Assembly: GCF_000336555.1 (NCBI RefSeq) | Contig: NZ_KB375281.1 | Coordinates: forward strand, 3,731,436 to 3,795,435 | Source: Afipia clevelandensis ATCC 49720 | Lineage (GTDB): Bacteria > Pseudomonadota > Alphaproteobacteria > Rhizobiales > Xanthobacteraceae | Direction of reading: 5' to 3' | DNA length: 64,000 nucleotides | Shown: in pieces, positions 1 to 7,659 of the stretch | How positions within the stretch are numbered: position 1 is the stretch's first letter | Layout of the letters: each line of letters opens with the position of its first letter | Position numbers and translations under genes: made by a program | Notes under the pieces: model-generated | Told to the model about the DNA's origin: nothing | The model's input: the letters and a program-made list of their open reading frames with translations, nothing else | Databases searched by the model: none

Positions 1-754
1 CCACCATCTCGATCCGTCGATCGCGGAGGATCTGGCGTTTGCCGAAAGCCGCATCCGCAAGGAGACCATCGCGGCGGAGGACATCCTTCACGATCTCGGC
101 GCGCTCTCGATGCTGTCGTCGGATTCGCAGGCGATGGGCCGCCTCGGCGAAGTCATCATCCGCACCTGGCAAACCGCCGACAAGATGAAGAAGCAGCGCG
201 GCGCGTTGCCGGAAGACAAGGGCAAAGATAACGACAACTTCCGCGTGAAGCGCTATATCGCGAAATACACCATCAATCCGGCGATCGCCCATGGCGTGTC
301 GAAGCTGATCGGTTCGGTCGAGAAGGGCAAGATGGCAGACCTCGTATTGTGGTCGCCGGCGTTCTTCGGCGTGAAGCCGGATTGCATCGTCAAGGGTGGG
401 TCGATCGTGGCCGCGCCGATGGGCGATCCGAACGCCTCGATCCCGACTCCGCAGCCGGTGCACTACCAGCCGATGTTCGGCGCTTACGGCAAGGCGCGGA
501 CGGCGTCGTCGGTCGTGTTTACGTCCAAGGCTGCTGTCACCTCGGGACTGGGCAAGAAACTCGGCATCGACAAGAAGCTCTATGCTGTTTCAAACACCCG
601 TAGCCGCATTTCCAAGAAAAGCATGATCCATAACGGCGCCACACCGGACATCGAGGTCGATCCCGAGACATACGAGGTGCGCGCCGACGGCGAATTGCTG
701 ACCTGCGCGCCCGCCGAGGTGTTGCCCATGGCGCAGCGCTATTTCATGTACTAG
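1..754 (+). CDS. ureC: Urease subunit alpha, C-terminal part (5' end outside window)
   Basis: This is the 3' part of ureC, read in frame from base 2 to a TAG at 752-754. It encodes the catalytic subunit of the nickel urease that hydrolyses urea to ammonia and carbamate in the cytoplasm. The visible residues, such as [18 protein letters not shown] near the start and [13 protein letters not shown], are hallmark C-terminal UreC blocks, including the mobile-flap region. About 250 residues are visible of a usual length near 570. ureA, ureB and the nickel-ligand half of ureC should lie upstream. Accessory genes ureE, ureF and ureG follow after two inserted ABM-domain genes. Confidence 0.96.
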   Translation, partial: HHLDPSIAEDLAFAESRIRKETIAAEDILHDLGALSMLSSDSQAMGRLGEVIIRTWQTADKMKKQRGALPEDKGKDNDNFRVKRYIAKYTINPAIAHGVSKLIGSVEKGKMADLVLWSPAFFGVKPDCIVKGGSIVAAPMGDPNASIPTPQPVHYQPMFGAYGKARTASSVVFTSKAAVTSGLGKKLGIDKKLYAVSNTRSRISKKSMIHNGATPDIEVDPETYEVRADGELLTCAPAEVLPMAQRYFMY

Positions 755-790
755 GGTCCCCCGACCTCAAGAAACAGCCGGGAGGATATC

Positions 791-1090
791 TTGATTTACG
801 TTGTTGCGACCCTGACCATCAAGCCTGAGACACGCGCGGACATGATTGCCGCGGCGAAAGCCTGCATTGCCGAAACCCGCAAGGAGCCAGGCAATATCGC
901 TTACGATCTGCATGAGAGCGTGACCGATCCGACCAAGCTCGTGTTCGTCGAGCAGTGGGAAAACGCCGAGGCGCTGGTGCCGCATCGCTCCATGGAACAC
1001 ATGAAGACGTTTGGCCGCGTCGTGGTGAAGTGCCTCGCTGCGCCTCCGAAGATCGAAGTCATCACGCCGGCAAATGTGGAAGTGCGATGA
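791..1090 (+). CDS. ABM-domain putative quinol monooxygenase, copy 1
   Basis: A 99-residue protein of the antibiotic biosynthesis monooxygenase (ABM, dimeric alpha+beta barrel) family. The family pattern is clear: MIYVVATLTIKPE, then TRKEPGNIAYDLHES, then FVEQWEN with a conserved aromatic and His. The start is TTG at 791 preceded by GGAGG at 781-785. It lies 36 bases after ureC and its stop overlaps the start of copy 2 (ATGA at 1087-1090), so it is presumably cotranscribed with the urease genes. Members act on quinols or aldehydes, or are heme-binding; the substrate here is unknown. It has no established role in urease assembly. Confidence 0.88.
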   Translation: MIYVVATLTIKPETRADMIAAAKACIAETRKEPGNIAYDLHESVTDPTKLVFVEQWENAEALVPHRSMEHMKTFGRVVVKCLAAPPKIEVITPANVEVR

Positions 1091-1392
1091 TCTACGTCGT
1101 CGCTACGACCAAGGTGAAGCCTGAGCACCGCGCGGCCTATGTCGCCGGTGCGAAGGACTGCATCGCAGAGACCCGCAAGGAGCCGGGCTGTGTCGCCTAC
1201 GATCTTCATGGCAGCGTGTCCGATCCGGATACGTTCGTGTTCGTCGAGCGCTGGGAGAGTCACGACCATCTCGCCGCGCACCGCCTGACGCCGCATCTGA
1301 AGGCGTGGCGCGCTCTCTCGGGGCCGTTCAAGGCATCGCCAACCAATATCGAAGTCATCATTGGCGGCGAAGTGCAGAAGCTGACATCATGA
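1087..1392 (+). CDS. ABM-domain putative quinol monooxygenase, copy 2
   Basis: A 101-residue paralogue of the preceding gene. About half the positions are identical, including the block [10 protein letters not shown] and the AYDLH segment, so the pair looks like a tandem duplication. The ATG at 1087 overlaps the stop of copy 1, and its own TGA (1390-1392) overlaps the ureE start at 1389, so translation is probably coupled through to ureE. The C-terminal half has diverged more than the N-terminal half, which suggests different partners or substrates. Membership of the ABM family is clear; the reaction is not known. Confidence 0.88.
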   Translation: MIYVVATTKVKPEHRAAYVAGAKDCIAETRKEPGCVAYDLHGSVSDPDTFVFVERWESHDHLAAHRLTPHLKAWRALSGPFKASPTNIEVIIGGEVQKLTS

Positions 1393-1958
1393 TCCGCGCC
1401 ACGCAGGTCCGCCCGCAGGTTCGCTGGACCGAGGCCGCCGCCGATACGGTGGTGCTCGACTTCGACGACCGGCATCGCCGCCGCATGGCGATGACCGGCA
1501 CGCGCGGGCTGGAATTCCTGCTGGACCTGGAAGAAGCTGTCGCGCTGCGCGGCGGCGATGGGCTGGTGCTGGAAGACGGGCGGCTGATCGAAGTGGTCGC
1601 CGCGCCCGAGCCTCTGGTGGAAATCCGCGGCGCCGATCTGCATCATCTGGTGCGGATCGCCTGGCATCTCGGCAACCGTCATCTGCCGACACAGATCGTC
1701 GGCAAGGGCCTGCGGATTCGCCGCGATCATGTGATCGAGGACATGGTGCGCGGGCTTGGCGCGCGCGTCATCGTCATCGAAGCCCCGTTCGATCCCGAAG
1801 GCGGCGCCTATGCCGGTGGCGGTCATGCCGGGCATGGCCATCATGATCACGGTCACGCGCGTCATGGTCACGATCATGCTCACCACGATCATGGTCATGA
1901 CAAGCATGACCACGATCATCATCACGGTCACAGCCATGCTCATGACCACGGGCACTGA
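1389..1958 (+). CDS. ureE: Urease accessory protein UreE, nickel metallochaperone
   Basis: A 189-residue UreE that brings nickel to the UreF-UreG-UreD complex during urease activation. The N-terminal part matches the UreE peptide-binding domain ([20 protein letters not shown]). The C-terminal metal-binding domain carries [14 protein letters not shown], with the conserved His of the dimer nickel site. The last 45 or so residues are a histidine-rich tail with 23 His, mostly as HG, HD and HH repeats, typical of nickel-storing UreE. The start ATG 1389 overlaps the previous stop. Its 3' end, coding the His tail, overlaps the ureF start by 17 bases in another frame. Confidence 0.95.
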   Translation: MIRATQVRPQVRWTEAAADTVVLDFDDRHRRRMAMTGTRGLEFLLDLEEAVALRGGDGLVLEDGRLIEVVAAPEPLVEIRGADLHHLVRIAWHLGNRHLPTQIVGKGLRIRRDHVIEDMVRGLGARVIVIEAPFDPEGGAYAGGGHAGHGHHDHGHARHGHDHAHHDHGHDKHDHDHHHGHSHAHDHGH

Positions 1959-2670
1959 TCGCGATCCGCTGGATCTTCACGCCGACGCCGATGAGTCGGC
2001 TGCGCTGTTCCGCCTGATGACCTGGCTGTCGCCGTCGTTCCCGGTCGGCGCTTTTTCCTATTCCAGTGGAATCGAGTGGGCCGTCGAGGCCGGCGATATC
2101 ACCGACGCGATGACGCTGCAGGACTGGCTTGCAGCCATGCTGCTGGACGGCGCCGGTTTCTGCGACGGAACACTGCTGTGCCATGCCTATCGCGCGGCTG
2201 CCGATGGGGACGGAAAAGCGCTGACCGATGTTGCGGAACTTGCAGCGGCGTTCGTGCCCTCGCGGGAGCGGCATCTGGAAACCACCGCGCAGGGACGGGC
2301 CTTTGTCGACATGGCACGCTCGGCCTGGCATTGCGACGCGCTCGACCTTCTGGCGTCACACGTCACCGGCCCGGTGACTTATCCGGTCGCGGTGGGCGTG
2401 ACAGCAGCGGGGCACCGGATTCCTGTCGGACCGACGCTGCATGCGTTCTTGCACGCAACGACATCGAACTGGATTTCTGCCGGCGTCCGCCTCATTCCGC
2501 TGGGACAGACCGACAGCCAGCGCACGCTGGCGGCGCTGGAGCCTGTTATCGCCGCGACGGCGGAGAAATCGCTGGATGCCTCGCTTGAAGATCTTGGCAG
2601 CGCCACGTTCCGCGCCGACCTCGCAAGCATGCGCCACGAGACGCAATACACCCGGCTGTTCCGGTCCTGA
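1942..2670 (+). CDS. ureF: Urease accessory protein UreF
   Basis: A 242-residue UreF, the GTPase-gating subunit that links UreG to the UreD-urease apoprotein complex. The start of the fold is unmistakable ([20 protein letters not shown]), followed by the helical UreF body. The open frame extends upstream, but that extension is only the ureE His-tail DNA read in another frame and gives a Met/Thr/Ile-rich artefact. ATG at 1942 (or 1936) is therefore chosen. It overlaps ureE by 17 bases and ends 13 bases before ureG, consistent with one operon. Confidence 0.94.
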   Translation: MTTGTDRDPLDLHADADESAALFRLMTWLSPSFPVGAFSYSSGIEWAVEAGDITDAMTLQDWLAAMLLDGAGFCDGTLLCHAYRAAADGDGKALTDVAELAAAFVPSRERHLETTAQGRAFVDMARSAWHCDALDLLASHVTGPVTYPVAVGVTAAGHRIPVGPTLHAFLHATTSNWISAGVRLIPLGQTDSQRTLAALEPVIAATAEKSLDASLEDLGSATFRADLASMRHETQYTRLFRS

Positions 2671-2683
2671 GAAAGGTTTTGTG

Positions 2684-3337
2684 ATGAGCACCAGCATGAA
2701 CGGCCCGCTTCGCGTCGGCATCGGCGGCCCGGTCGGATCGGGCAAGACGGCGCTGATGGATTTGCTCTGCAAGTCGATGCGCGAGCACTACGACATCGCG
2801 GCGATCACCAACGATATCTATACCAAATGGGACGCGGAATTCCTGGTCCGCTCCGGCTCGCTGACGCCCGATCGCATCGCGGGCGTCGAAACCGGCGGCT
2901 GTCCTCACACCGCGATCCGCGAGGATGCCTCGATGAATCTCGCCGCGGTTGCCGACATGCGGATGAAATTTCCCGATCTCGATCTGGTGCTGATCGAATC
3001 CGGCGGCGACAATCTCGCCGCGACCTTCTCGCCCGAACTGGCGGACCTGACCATTTACGTGATCGACGTTGCCGCGGGTGACAAGATTCCCTCCAAGGGC
3101 GGCCCCGGCATCACGCGCTCGGATCTTCTCGTCATCAACAAGATTGACCTCGCGCCGCATGTCGGGGCGTCCCTCGAGAAGATGGATACCGATGCCAAGC
3201 GGATGCGCGGCGAACGCCCGTTCGTGATGACCAACCTGAAAAAGAATCAGGGACTGGATCGCATCATCAGCTTCATCGAAGCCAAGGGCGGGCTCCGGAG
3301 CGCGCGTCCGGCTGCCGCGCGTGGCAAGGCCGGCTGA
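2684..3337 (+). CDS. ureG: Urease accessory GTPase UreG
   Basis: A 217-residue SIMIBI GTPase that powers nickel insertion into urease. Visible motifs are the P-loop [10 protein letters not shown] near residue 15, the metal-binding [15 protein letters not shown] (the invariant Cys-Pro-His nickel/zinc motif), the ESGGDN block, and [10 protein letters not shown] for guanine specificity. ATG 2684 is preceded by AGAAAGG at 2670-2676; the longer open frame upstream overlaps ureF and is not used. It is the last urease gene here. ureD is not in the window and presumably lies upstream. Confidence 0.96.
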   Translation: MSTSMNGPLRVGIGGPVGSGKTALMDLLCKSMREHYDIAAITNDIYTKWDAEFLVRSGSLTPDRIAGVETGGCPHTAIREDASMNLAAVADMRMKFPDLDLVLIESGGDNLAATFSPELADLTIYVIDVAAGDKIPSKGGPGITRSDLLVINKIDLAPHVGASLEKMDTDAKRMRGERPFVMTNLKKNQGLDRIISFIEAKGGLRSARPAAARGKAG

Positions 3338-3412
3338 CGGAACCTGGCATCCCGGTATGATTCTCTATGGAGGCAGGCAGGAACGCAGGCCCGGTGAGGG
3401 TGTTAGTCCTGC

Positions 3413-3541
3413 ATGAAGCAATCATCGTTCGACACATCAGGCAGGGATTATCCGGGCAGGGATTATAGCGGCGTCTTTCTGGGCGCGATCCTGCTTGGGA
3501 TTCTGGTGGTGGTAACCAGTCTGGCGATGACCGCGCCATAG
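3413..3541 (+). CDS. Small single-span membrane protein, 42 residues
   Basis: A short open frame too small for usual gene calling: ATG 3413 to TAG 3539-3541. The N-terminal half is polar, with a repeated GRDY element (residues 10-13 and 15-18). The C-terminal half is one hydrophobic span (VFLGAILLGILVVVTSLAM). A membrane protein with a short cytoplasmic tail is plausible. GGTGAGG at 3392-3398 is too far upstream to act as its ribosome site, so the start is uncertain. I do not recognise the family. It lies between the urease operon and the stress-response kinase. Confidence 0.45.
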   Translation: MKQSSFDTSGRDYPGRDYSGVFLGAILLGILVVVTSLAMTAP

Positions 3542-3599
3542 GCGTTGGCGGTCGCGCGTGTTTACCATGACCGCCGACAGGTATATTTTCCGGGTCGCG

Positions 3600-3624
3600 G
3601 GAACCATCTCAAGGCATTTACATT
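3600..3624 (+). promoter_or_regulatory. Weak candidate EcfG-type promoter upstream of the kinase gene
   Basis: GGAAC at 3600-3604, a 16-base spacer, then CATT at 3621-3624. The EcfG consensus is GGAAC-N16/17-CGTT, so the -10 element has one mismatch. The position, about 85 bases before the kinase frame, is suitable. The same CATT variant recurs at 5452-5476. On its own it could be chance. Confidence 0.3.
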
Positions 3625-3707
3625 AATCCAATCGCGGCGCATTCCGCGCCGGCTGTTGCCCCGACGAACTGGGCAGAAACAGAGTATCATGACCGCCAGT
3701 TCGGACG

Positions 3708-5441
3708 TTGCGTACCGTTCCGATTTCCCCCGCCGCAGGTTCGCAGGCGGGGCTTCATTTTCATCACCCGCCGTTTTCGAGTAAGTGCGTGCTTCGTCTT
3801 GGCCTCATCATCGGACTGATGGCGATTATCGGAGTTGTGATCTCCGGTCTCGTCGCCATGAAGGTCTATGATCAGGAACTCTCGATCGGCCGGATCGATC
3901 TGGCGCGCTCGGTGGATACCCATGCCAGCTTGGTCCAGGAACGCCTCAGCGAACGGGAACTGCTGGCGCGTGTCGCGGTCGGCCTGTTCCGGTTTCCGTC
4001 GGCCAATATGGCGACTGCCCTGCAGCCGCTGCGCTCCTCGATCTACGCCTTCAAGACCGATTTTATTGTCGCAAGCTGGGTCGCGCGCGTTTCCCGGTCG
4101 GAATTCGCGCGGGCGCAAAACGATCTGAAGGTGGCCGGCTTCCCCAATCCGGTGCTCCGGAATATCGACGATACATTGCTGAATCCGGCCACGGTGCCCG
4201 ACCCGGCGGCGATCGTGATGGACGTCGAGCCGCAGAACGACGAGACCAAGGCCTTTGCCGGGCGTGTTCTGGATAATCATCCGGTCATCGCGCCCATGCT
4301 CAAGCGCGCCGTGGAAGAGGACAGGCCGGTATCGTCGAATCCCTTTGAACTGCTGCGCGTGGGCGGGCCGATGGGCATCGTTCTGGCGTCTCCGGTCCGG
4401 ACCGAAACCGGGACCAGCGTCGCGGGCTTCCTGACGATTTCCTACCGCCTTGCGCCGCTGATGCTCGCCAATGACGACCAGTCGCTGTTTTCGGTGGCGC
4501 TGCGCGACCCGCGGAACGCTTCGGACAATCTTGTCGCGGACGCGGAGGGCAATGTGACGCCGGTCCGGCTGCAGTCGGATGCGGAAAATCCGCCGCTGGT
4601 GAGGGTGGTGACCTTCGGAGCGCGCGACTGGACGCTGATTTATTACGCCAAGACCAACGCCGCGACCCGCGCGCAGGAGCTTGCCGGTATCGTCATGCTG
4701 ATCGGCGTGGCGTTGACGCTCATCCTGTGTGGCCTGTTCGGCTATGTCTCCTACAACAATCTGCGTCTCAGCCGCGAAATCCAGACCCGCATCGATTTTG
4801 AGCGCCGGCTGACGGCGGTGATCGACGAACTGAACCACCGCGTGAAAAACATTCTGGCGGTGATCCAGTCGATCGTGACCCGAACCATGCGCCATGGCGC
4901 GGATATCGACATTGCGCGCGATCTTCTGATCGGGCGCATCCACGCCATGTCCCATGTCGTGTCGCTCCTCAGCGAAAGCCAGTGGCAGGGCGTCAAGCTC
5001 AGGGGCCTGTTCGAGCCGCGCGCCATTCCCCATGCCGACCGCATCGCGTTGAGCGGGCCCGATGTCACCGTCAGCGCGCGCGCCGCGCAAAGCCTTTCGC
5101 TTTTGTTCTTCGAGCTTGCATCCCATGCCGATGAGGGCTTGTCGCTGGTCGGCAAGCATCCGCATATCGTCGCGACCTGGAGCGTGAGTGCGCCGCCGGA
5201 CTCCGTGTTTCATTTCCGCTGGGAGGAATTCAACACCAGCGCGGCCACCCGAAGGGCTGACAGCGAATTCGGAATTGTCCTTCTGGATCGAGTCGCGCCC
5301 GAAGCGCTCGGCGGCACGTCGAAGCGCTATTTCACCGATGTTAGCTATGTCTATGAACTGACAGCGCCGATGGAAACGGTGGTGGACGAGACCGAGAAGG
5401 ATCGCACCGAGCGCATCGGCAAGCCCGTCAAGAAGCGCTGA
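3708..5441 (+). CDS. CHASE-domain HWE/HisKA_2-type sensor histidine kinase with degenerate catalytic domain
   Basis: A 577-residue inner-membrane sensor if started at TTG 3708 (GTG 3789 is an alternative). TM1 is about residues 31-52. A periplasmic CHASE-like region runs from about 55 to 320, with FKTDFIVASWVARVSRSEF. TM2 is about 325-347. The dimerisation domain then has the HisKA_2/HWE signature DELNHRVKN, with candidate phospho-His 377. The ATP-binding domain is unusual: the N-box, normally ELATNA, reads ELASHA at 469-474, and the GGPP and GFG blocks are replaced or altered. It is next to phyR-nepR-ecfG, where PhyK-type kinases often sit, so a role in controlling PhyR is likely. It may act as a pseudokinase or phosphatase. 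Confidence 0.8.
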   Translation: MRTVPISPAAGSQAGLHFHHPPFSSKCVLRLGLIIGLMAIIGVVISGLVAMKVYDQELSIGRIDLARSVDTHASLVQERLSERELLARVAVGLFRFPSANMATALQPLRSSIYAFKTDFIVASWVARVSRSEFARAQNDLKVAGFPNPVLRNIDDTLLNPATVPDPAAIVMDVEPQNDETKAFAGRVLDNHPVIAPMLKRAVEEDRPVSSNPFELLRVGGPMGIVLASPVRTETGTSVAGFLTISYRLAPLMLANDDQSLFSVALRDPRNASDNLVADAEGNVTPVRLQSDAENPPLVRVVTFGARDWTLIYYAKTNAATRAQELAGIVMLIGVALTLILCGLFGYVSYNNLRLSREIQTRIDFERRLTAVIDELNHRVKNILAVIQSIVTRTMRHGADIDIARDLLIGRIHAMSHVVSLLSESQWQGVKLRGLFEPRAIPHADRIALSGPDVTVSARAAQSLSLLFFELASHADEGLSLVGKHPHIVATWSVSAPPDSVFHFRWEEFNTSAATRRADSEFGIVLLDRVAPEALGGTSKRYFTDVSYVYELTAPMETVVDETEKDRTERIGKPVKKR

Positions 5442-5451
5442 GACCACGTCA

Positions 5452-5476
5452 GGAACAATTTTTCCGGGGCTGCATT
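5452..5476 (+). promoter_or_regulatory. Weak candidate EcfG-type promoter for the 27-residue protein
   Basis: GGAAC at 5452-5456, 16 bases, CATT at 5473-5476; one mismatch to the consensus -10 CGTT. It lies 32 bases before ATG 5508. The -10 variant is the same as the one upstream of the kinase gene. Confidence 0.3.
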
Positions 5477-5507
5477 GAGCCGCACAGGCTGATGCAAGGA
5501 AAGCGAT

Positions 5508-5591
5508 ATGGGACGTTATTTGTTGTTGTGGCTGCTCGGAGTGCCGATTCCGATCCTGGTTCTGATCTGGGCCTTTGGCGGCCTGAATTGA
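5508..5591 (+). CDS. Conserved 27-residue hydrophobic membrane protein
   Basis: The translation starts MGRYLLLWLLGVPIPILVL and ends in IWAFGGLN. It is almost entirely hydrophobic, a single membrane span with a Pro-x-Pro kink. I recognise this as a tiny protein common in Rhizobiales genomes, of unknown function. AAGGAAAG at 5496-5503 precedes ATG 5508 and gives a good ribosome site. It follows the kinase gene by 66 bases and is closed by a strong hairpin at 5620-5648, which supports a real short transcript. Confidence 0.7.
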   Translation: MGRYLLLWLLGVPIPILVLIWAFGGLN

Positions 5592-5619
5592 ATGTTCACG
5601 TCATCTAATTACTATAAGA

Positions 5620-5648
5620 AAGGCGGCCACCTGGGTGGCCGCCTTTTC
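5620..5648. terminator. Intrinsic terminator, probably bidirectional
   Basis: The stem GGCGGCCAC (5622-5630) pairs with GTGGCCGCC (5635-5643) around a 4-base loop. TTTT follows on the + strand, and the A-rich TATAAGAAA precedes it, which is T-rich on the - strand. It separates the converging 27-residue gene and ecfG. Confidence 0.85.
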
Positions 5649-5674
5649 GCTGTTCGCACTTCGTAAGACAGCGG

Positions 5675-6223
5675 CTAGCCGCTACCTCCGCCGATCACGG
5701 CGCGAATGGTGTTGTCGGGCCCGAAATCCTCGGCGCCCTCGACGTAGAGAAGCGCACTCAGTTTCGAGCGCGCGCGGTTCACGCGGCTCTTGATGGTGCC
5801 GACAGCGCATCCGCAGATCGCCGCCGCGTCCTCATAGGAGAACCCCGACGCACCCACGAGGATCAGCGCCTCGCGCTGGTCCTGCGGCAGCTTGTCGAGC
5901 GCGACCCGGAATTCCTCGAACTCCAGATGCGAGCCCTGTGCAGGCTGCGACTTCAGCGTCTTGGCGTAATTGCCCTCGGCATCCTCGACCTCACGCCGGC
6001 GCTTGCGATAGTCCGAACGGAAAAGGTTGCGCAAGATGGTGAAAAGCCAGGCGGCCAAATTCGATCCCGGCTGAAAGGAATCAATGTGCGCCAGCGCGCG
6101 CAGCAAGGTTTCCTGCACCAGATCGTCGGCGCGGTCCGCATTGCCACTGAGTGAGATTGCGAATGCGCGGAGGCTGGGCACGGTCGCAAGAATATCGTCG
6201 CGAAGAGAATCCGTGAGGGGCAT
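5675..6223 (-). CDS. ecfG: General stress response ECF sigma factor EcfG (sigma-15 group)
   Basis: A 182-residue extracytoplasmic-function sigma factor that directs RNA polymerase to GGAAC/CGTT promoters under stress. Sigma-2 is visible as NADRADDLVQETLLRALAHI with LFRSDYRKRR. Sigma-4 is visible as LPQDQREALILVGASGFSYEDAA followed by the helix GTIKSRVNRARSKL. It is overlapped by nepR (TAATG at 6221-6225), the standard arrangement in which the anti-sigma gene is translated just before it. A perfect EcfG box upstream of nepR (6556-6580) implies autoregulation. Its activity is released when phosphorylated PhyR captures NepR. Confidence 0.95.
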   Translation of the reverse strand: MPLTDSLRDDILATVPSLRAFAISLSGNADRADDLVQETLLRALAHIDSFQPGSNLAAWLFTILRNLFRSDYRKRRREVEDAEGNYAKTLKSQPAQGSHLEFEEFRVALDKLPQDQREALILVGASGFSYEDAAAICGCAVGTIKSRVNRARSKLSALLYVEGAEDFGPDNTIRAVIGGGSG

Positions 6224-6450
6224 TAGTCCCTCCCATCTTTTGTCGGGTCTCCAGTGATCTGCGCGGCAGCTTCCTGGGAATCGAGCTGACGGATCAGATC
6301 GGCAAAACGGTCCGGCACGCCCTGACGTACGACGTCGTCATACATCGCACGCAACTGGTGCCCGATACGGGATTGGATTTCGGCATTGAGACCACCTTGC
6401 TTGCCGGATCCGGTGGACGCCTTACCTTGTGGAGGCTTCAAATCTTTCAT
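6223..6450 (-). CDS. nepR: Anti-sigma factor NepR
   Basis: A small acidic-basic protein (75 residues from ATG 6450; an upstream in-frame GTG at 6474 would give 83). The core LNAEIQSRIGHQLRAMYDDVV and QGVPDRFADLIRQLD is the NepR helix pair that clamps EcfG and is recruited by the sigma-like domain of PhyR. It overlaps ecfG by three bases. ATG 6450 is preferred because the first nine residues of the longer form are not NepR-like. It is transcribed from the GGAAC/CGTT promoter at 6556-6580. Confidence 0.93.
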   Translation of the reverse strand: MKDLKPPQGKASTGSGKQGGLNAEIQSRIGHQLRAMYDDVVRQGVPDRFADLIRQLDSQEAAAQITGDPTKDGRD

Positions 6451-6555
6451 TGGCGAGGTCCGTTGTCGTCCCACGTGGGAGCTAGATTAACTAGCTGATT
6501 ATGCTATGTTTTTTATCTCGTCGAAGCCTTTCAGCCCCATCGTCATGCAGTCGTC

Positions 6556-6580
6556 AACGAGGGGATAGGCAGAAAGTTCC
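6556..6580 (-). promoter_or_regulatory. EcfG-dependent promoter of nepR-ecfG
   Basis: On the - strand GGAAC (6580-6576), a 16-base spacer and CGTT (6559-6556) match the alphaproteobacterial EcfG consensus perfectly. It lies about 100 bases upstream of nepR, so the sigma factor probably drives its own operon. Confidence 0.85.
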
Positions 6581-6588
6581 GGGGGCAA

Positions 6589-6613
6589 GGAACTTTTCTT
6601 GGCTTAAGGCGTA
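6589..6613 (+). promoter_or_regulatory. Probable EcfG-dependent promoter of phyR
   Basis: GGAAC at 6589-6593, a 16-base spacer, then CGTA at 6610-6613; one mismatch to CGTT. It faces phyR (ATG 6697) and stands back to back with the nepR-ecfG promoter, with only eight bases between the two GGAAC elements. The divergent regulators are therefore likely to be co-induced. Confidence 0.65.
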
Positions 6614-6696
6614 AATAGCTGGAAGCGGGGAACCGGGGTCGCCAGAGTGCGCATCGGCCCGCATGATCCTGATGAAGATTGATGATTGGAGGGGGT

Positions 6697-7500
6697 ATGT
6701 CTCGTTCTCAGCTTGTTGCTGAACATCTGCCACTGCTGCGCCGCTATGCCCGTGCGCTCACCGGAAGCCAGGCATCGGGCGACGCCTATGTGGCGGCGAT
6801 GCTTGAAGCGTTGCTTCAGGATCCCTCTCTGCTTGAAGAAAAGCTTGGGCCGCGGGTCGGGCTGTTCCGGCTGTTCACCCAGATATGGAATTCGGTCTCA
6901 CTCAACGAGGACTCCGACAAGGGGCCAGCCCCGGCGGGATCTGAACAGCGGTTGTCGAATTTGACCGCGCTGACCCGTCAGGCATTCCTCTTGCTGTCGC
7001 TTGAAGGCTTCTCGGAAGAAGAAGTGGCTCATATCCTCGACACTGACGTGGCGAAGGTGCGTGAACTGACGGATGCCGCCGGGCGCGAACTGGCCGCGGA
7101 GATCGCGACCGATGTCCTGATCATCGAGGACGAGACCTTCATCGCCATGGACCTCGAAAGCCTGGTGAAGAACCTCGGTCACAACGTGATCGGCGTGGCG
7201 CGGACACACACCGACGCCATTGCTCTGGCGAAGGCAAAGCAGCCGGGTCTGATCCTGGCAGATATCCAGCTTGCCGACGGCAGTTCCGGTCTCGATGCGG
7301 TGAACGAGCTTTTGAAGTCGTTTGAAGTGCCGGTGGTGTTTATCACCGCTTATCCCGAGCGCTTCCTGACTGGCGAACGGCCTGAACCGGCGTTCCTGAT
7401 TTCCAAGCCGTTCCAGCCGGCCATGGTGTCAGCCGTGGCCAGCCAGGCCCTGTTTTTCCAGCGCAATTCCAGGAGCAGGCCGAAAGCTGCGGCGTCCTGA
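6697..7500 (+). CDS. phyR: Response regulator PhyR, anti-anti-sigma factor
   Basis: A 267-residue protein with the diagnostic PhyR order. An N-terminal sigma-like domain (about 1-140, ending in FSEEEVAHILDTDVAKVRELTDAAG) is followed by a receiver domain (about 145-260). The receiver shows DVLIIEDETFIAMDLESL for the acidic pocket, the phospho-acceptor Asp in LILADIQLADGSSG, VVFITAYP and the Lys in ISKPF. After phosphorylation the sigma-like domain binds NepR and frees EcfG. ATG 6697 is chosen because GGAGGGGG stands at 6688-6695; the upstream in-frame ATG would overlap this ribosome site. It is divergent from nepR-ecfG. Confidence 0.96.
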   Translation: MSRSQLVAEHLPLLRRYARALTGSQASGDAYVAAMLEALLQDPSLLEEKLGPRVGLFRLFTQIWNSVSLNEDSDKGPAPAGSEQRLSNLTALTRQAFLLLSLEGFSEEEVAHILDTDVAKVRELTDAAGRELAAEIATDVLIIEDETFIAMDLESLVKNLGHNVIGVARTHTDAIALAKAKQPGLILADIQLADGSSGLDAVNELLKSFEVPVVFITAYPERFLTGERPEPAFLISKPFQPAMVSAVASQALFFQRNSRSRPKAAAS

Positions 7501-7523
7501 CCGCGCTGCAGACAGCAGTTTCA

Positions 7524-7552
7524 AGCCGGAGCCGGTGGCTCCGGCTTTTTTG
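7524..7552 (+). terminator. Intrinsic terminator of phyR
   Basis: The stem AGCCGGAGCC (7524-7533) pairs with GGCTCCGGCT (7537-7546), and a run of T follows to about 7551. It begins 24 bases after the phyR stop. Confidence 0.85.
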
Positions 7553-7573
7553 TTTGGTTCTGCGATCTGAAAG

Positions 7574-7653
7574 AAAAAAGGGGTGCGGCCGGCATCACCA
7601 CGGCCACACCCCCGTGAGCCGGTCGATTAGGGGCAGGGGGACTGACCGGCTGT
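7574..7653 (-). ncRNA. gsrN: Candidate GsrN-like stress sRNA with C-rich loop
   Basis: The - strand shows all parts of a short sRNA gene. A GGAAC-N16-CGTC box (7684-7660) predicts a start near 7653. The first hairpin has a perfect 8-bp stem (AGCCGGTC at 7651-7644 with GACCGGCT at 7624-7617). Its 19-base loop contains CCCCCTGCCCC, an exposed C-rich stretch suited to pairing with G-rich ribosome sites. A terminator hairpin follows (12-bp arms at 7612-7601 and 7591-7580 with one G-T pair), then six U. Caulobacter GsrN is a sigma-T-dependent sRNA with a C-rich 5' loop, and homologues are reported near GSR genes. The identity is inferred from architecture and position, not alignment. Confidence 0.65.
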
Positions 7654-7659
7654 TAATAC

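Noticed and set aside
1756-1941. N-terminal extension of the ureF frame
   Set aside because: It is the ureE His-tail DNA read one base off, giving Met/Thr/Ile repeats with no UreF similarity.
3545-3784. 79-codon + strand frame overlapping the kinase start
   Set aside because: No family, no good ribosome site; most of it lies over the putative promoter of the kinase gene.
3687-5447. Long open frame antisense to the sensor kinase
   Set aside because: High-G+C antisense frame; the translation is Arg/His/Asp-rich without any domain, and the + strand frame is a clear kinase.
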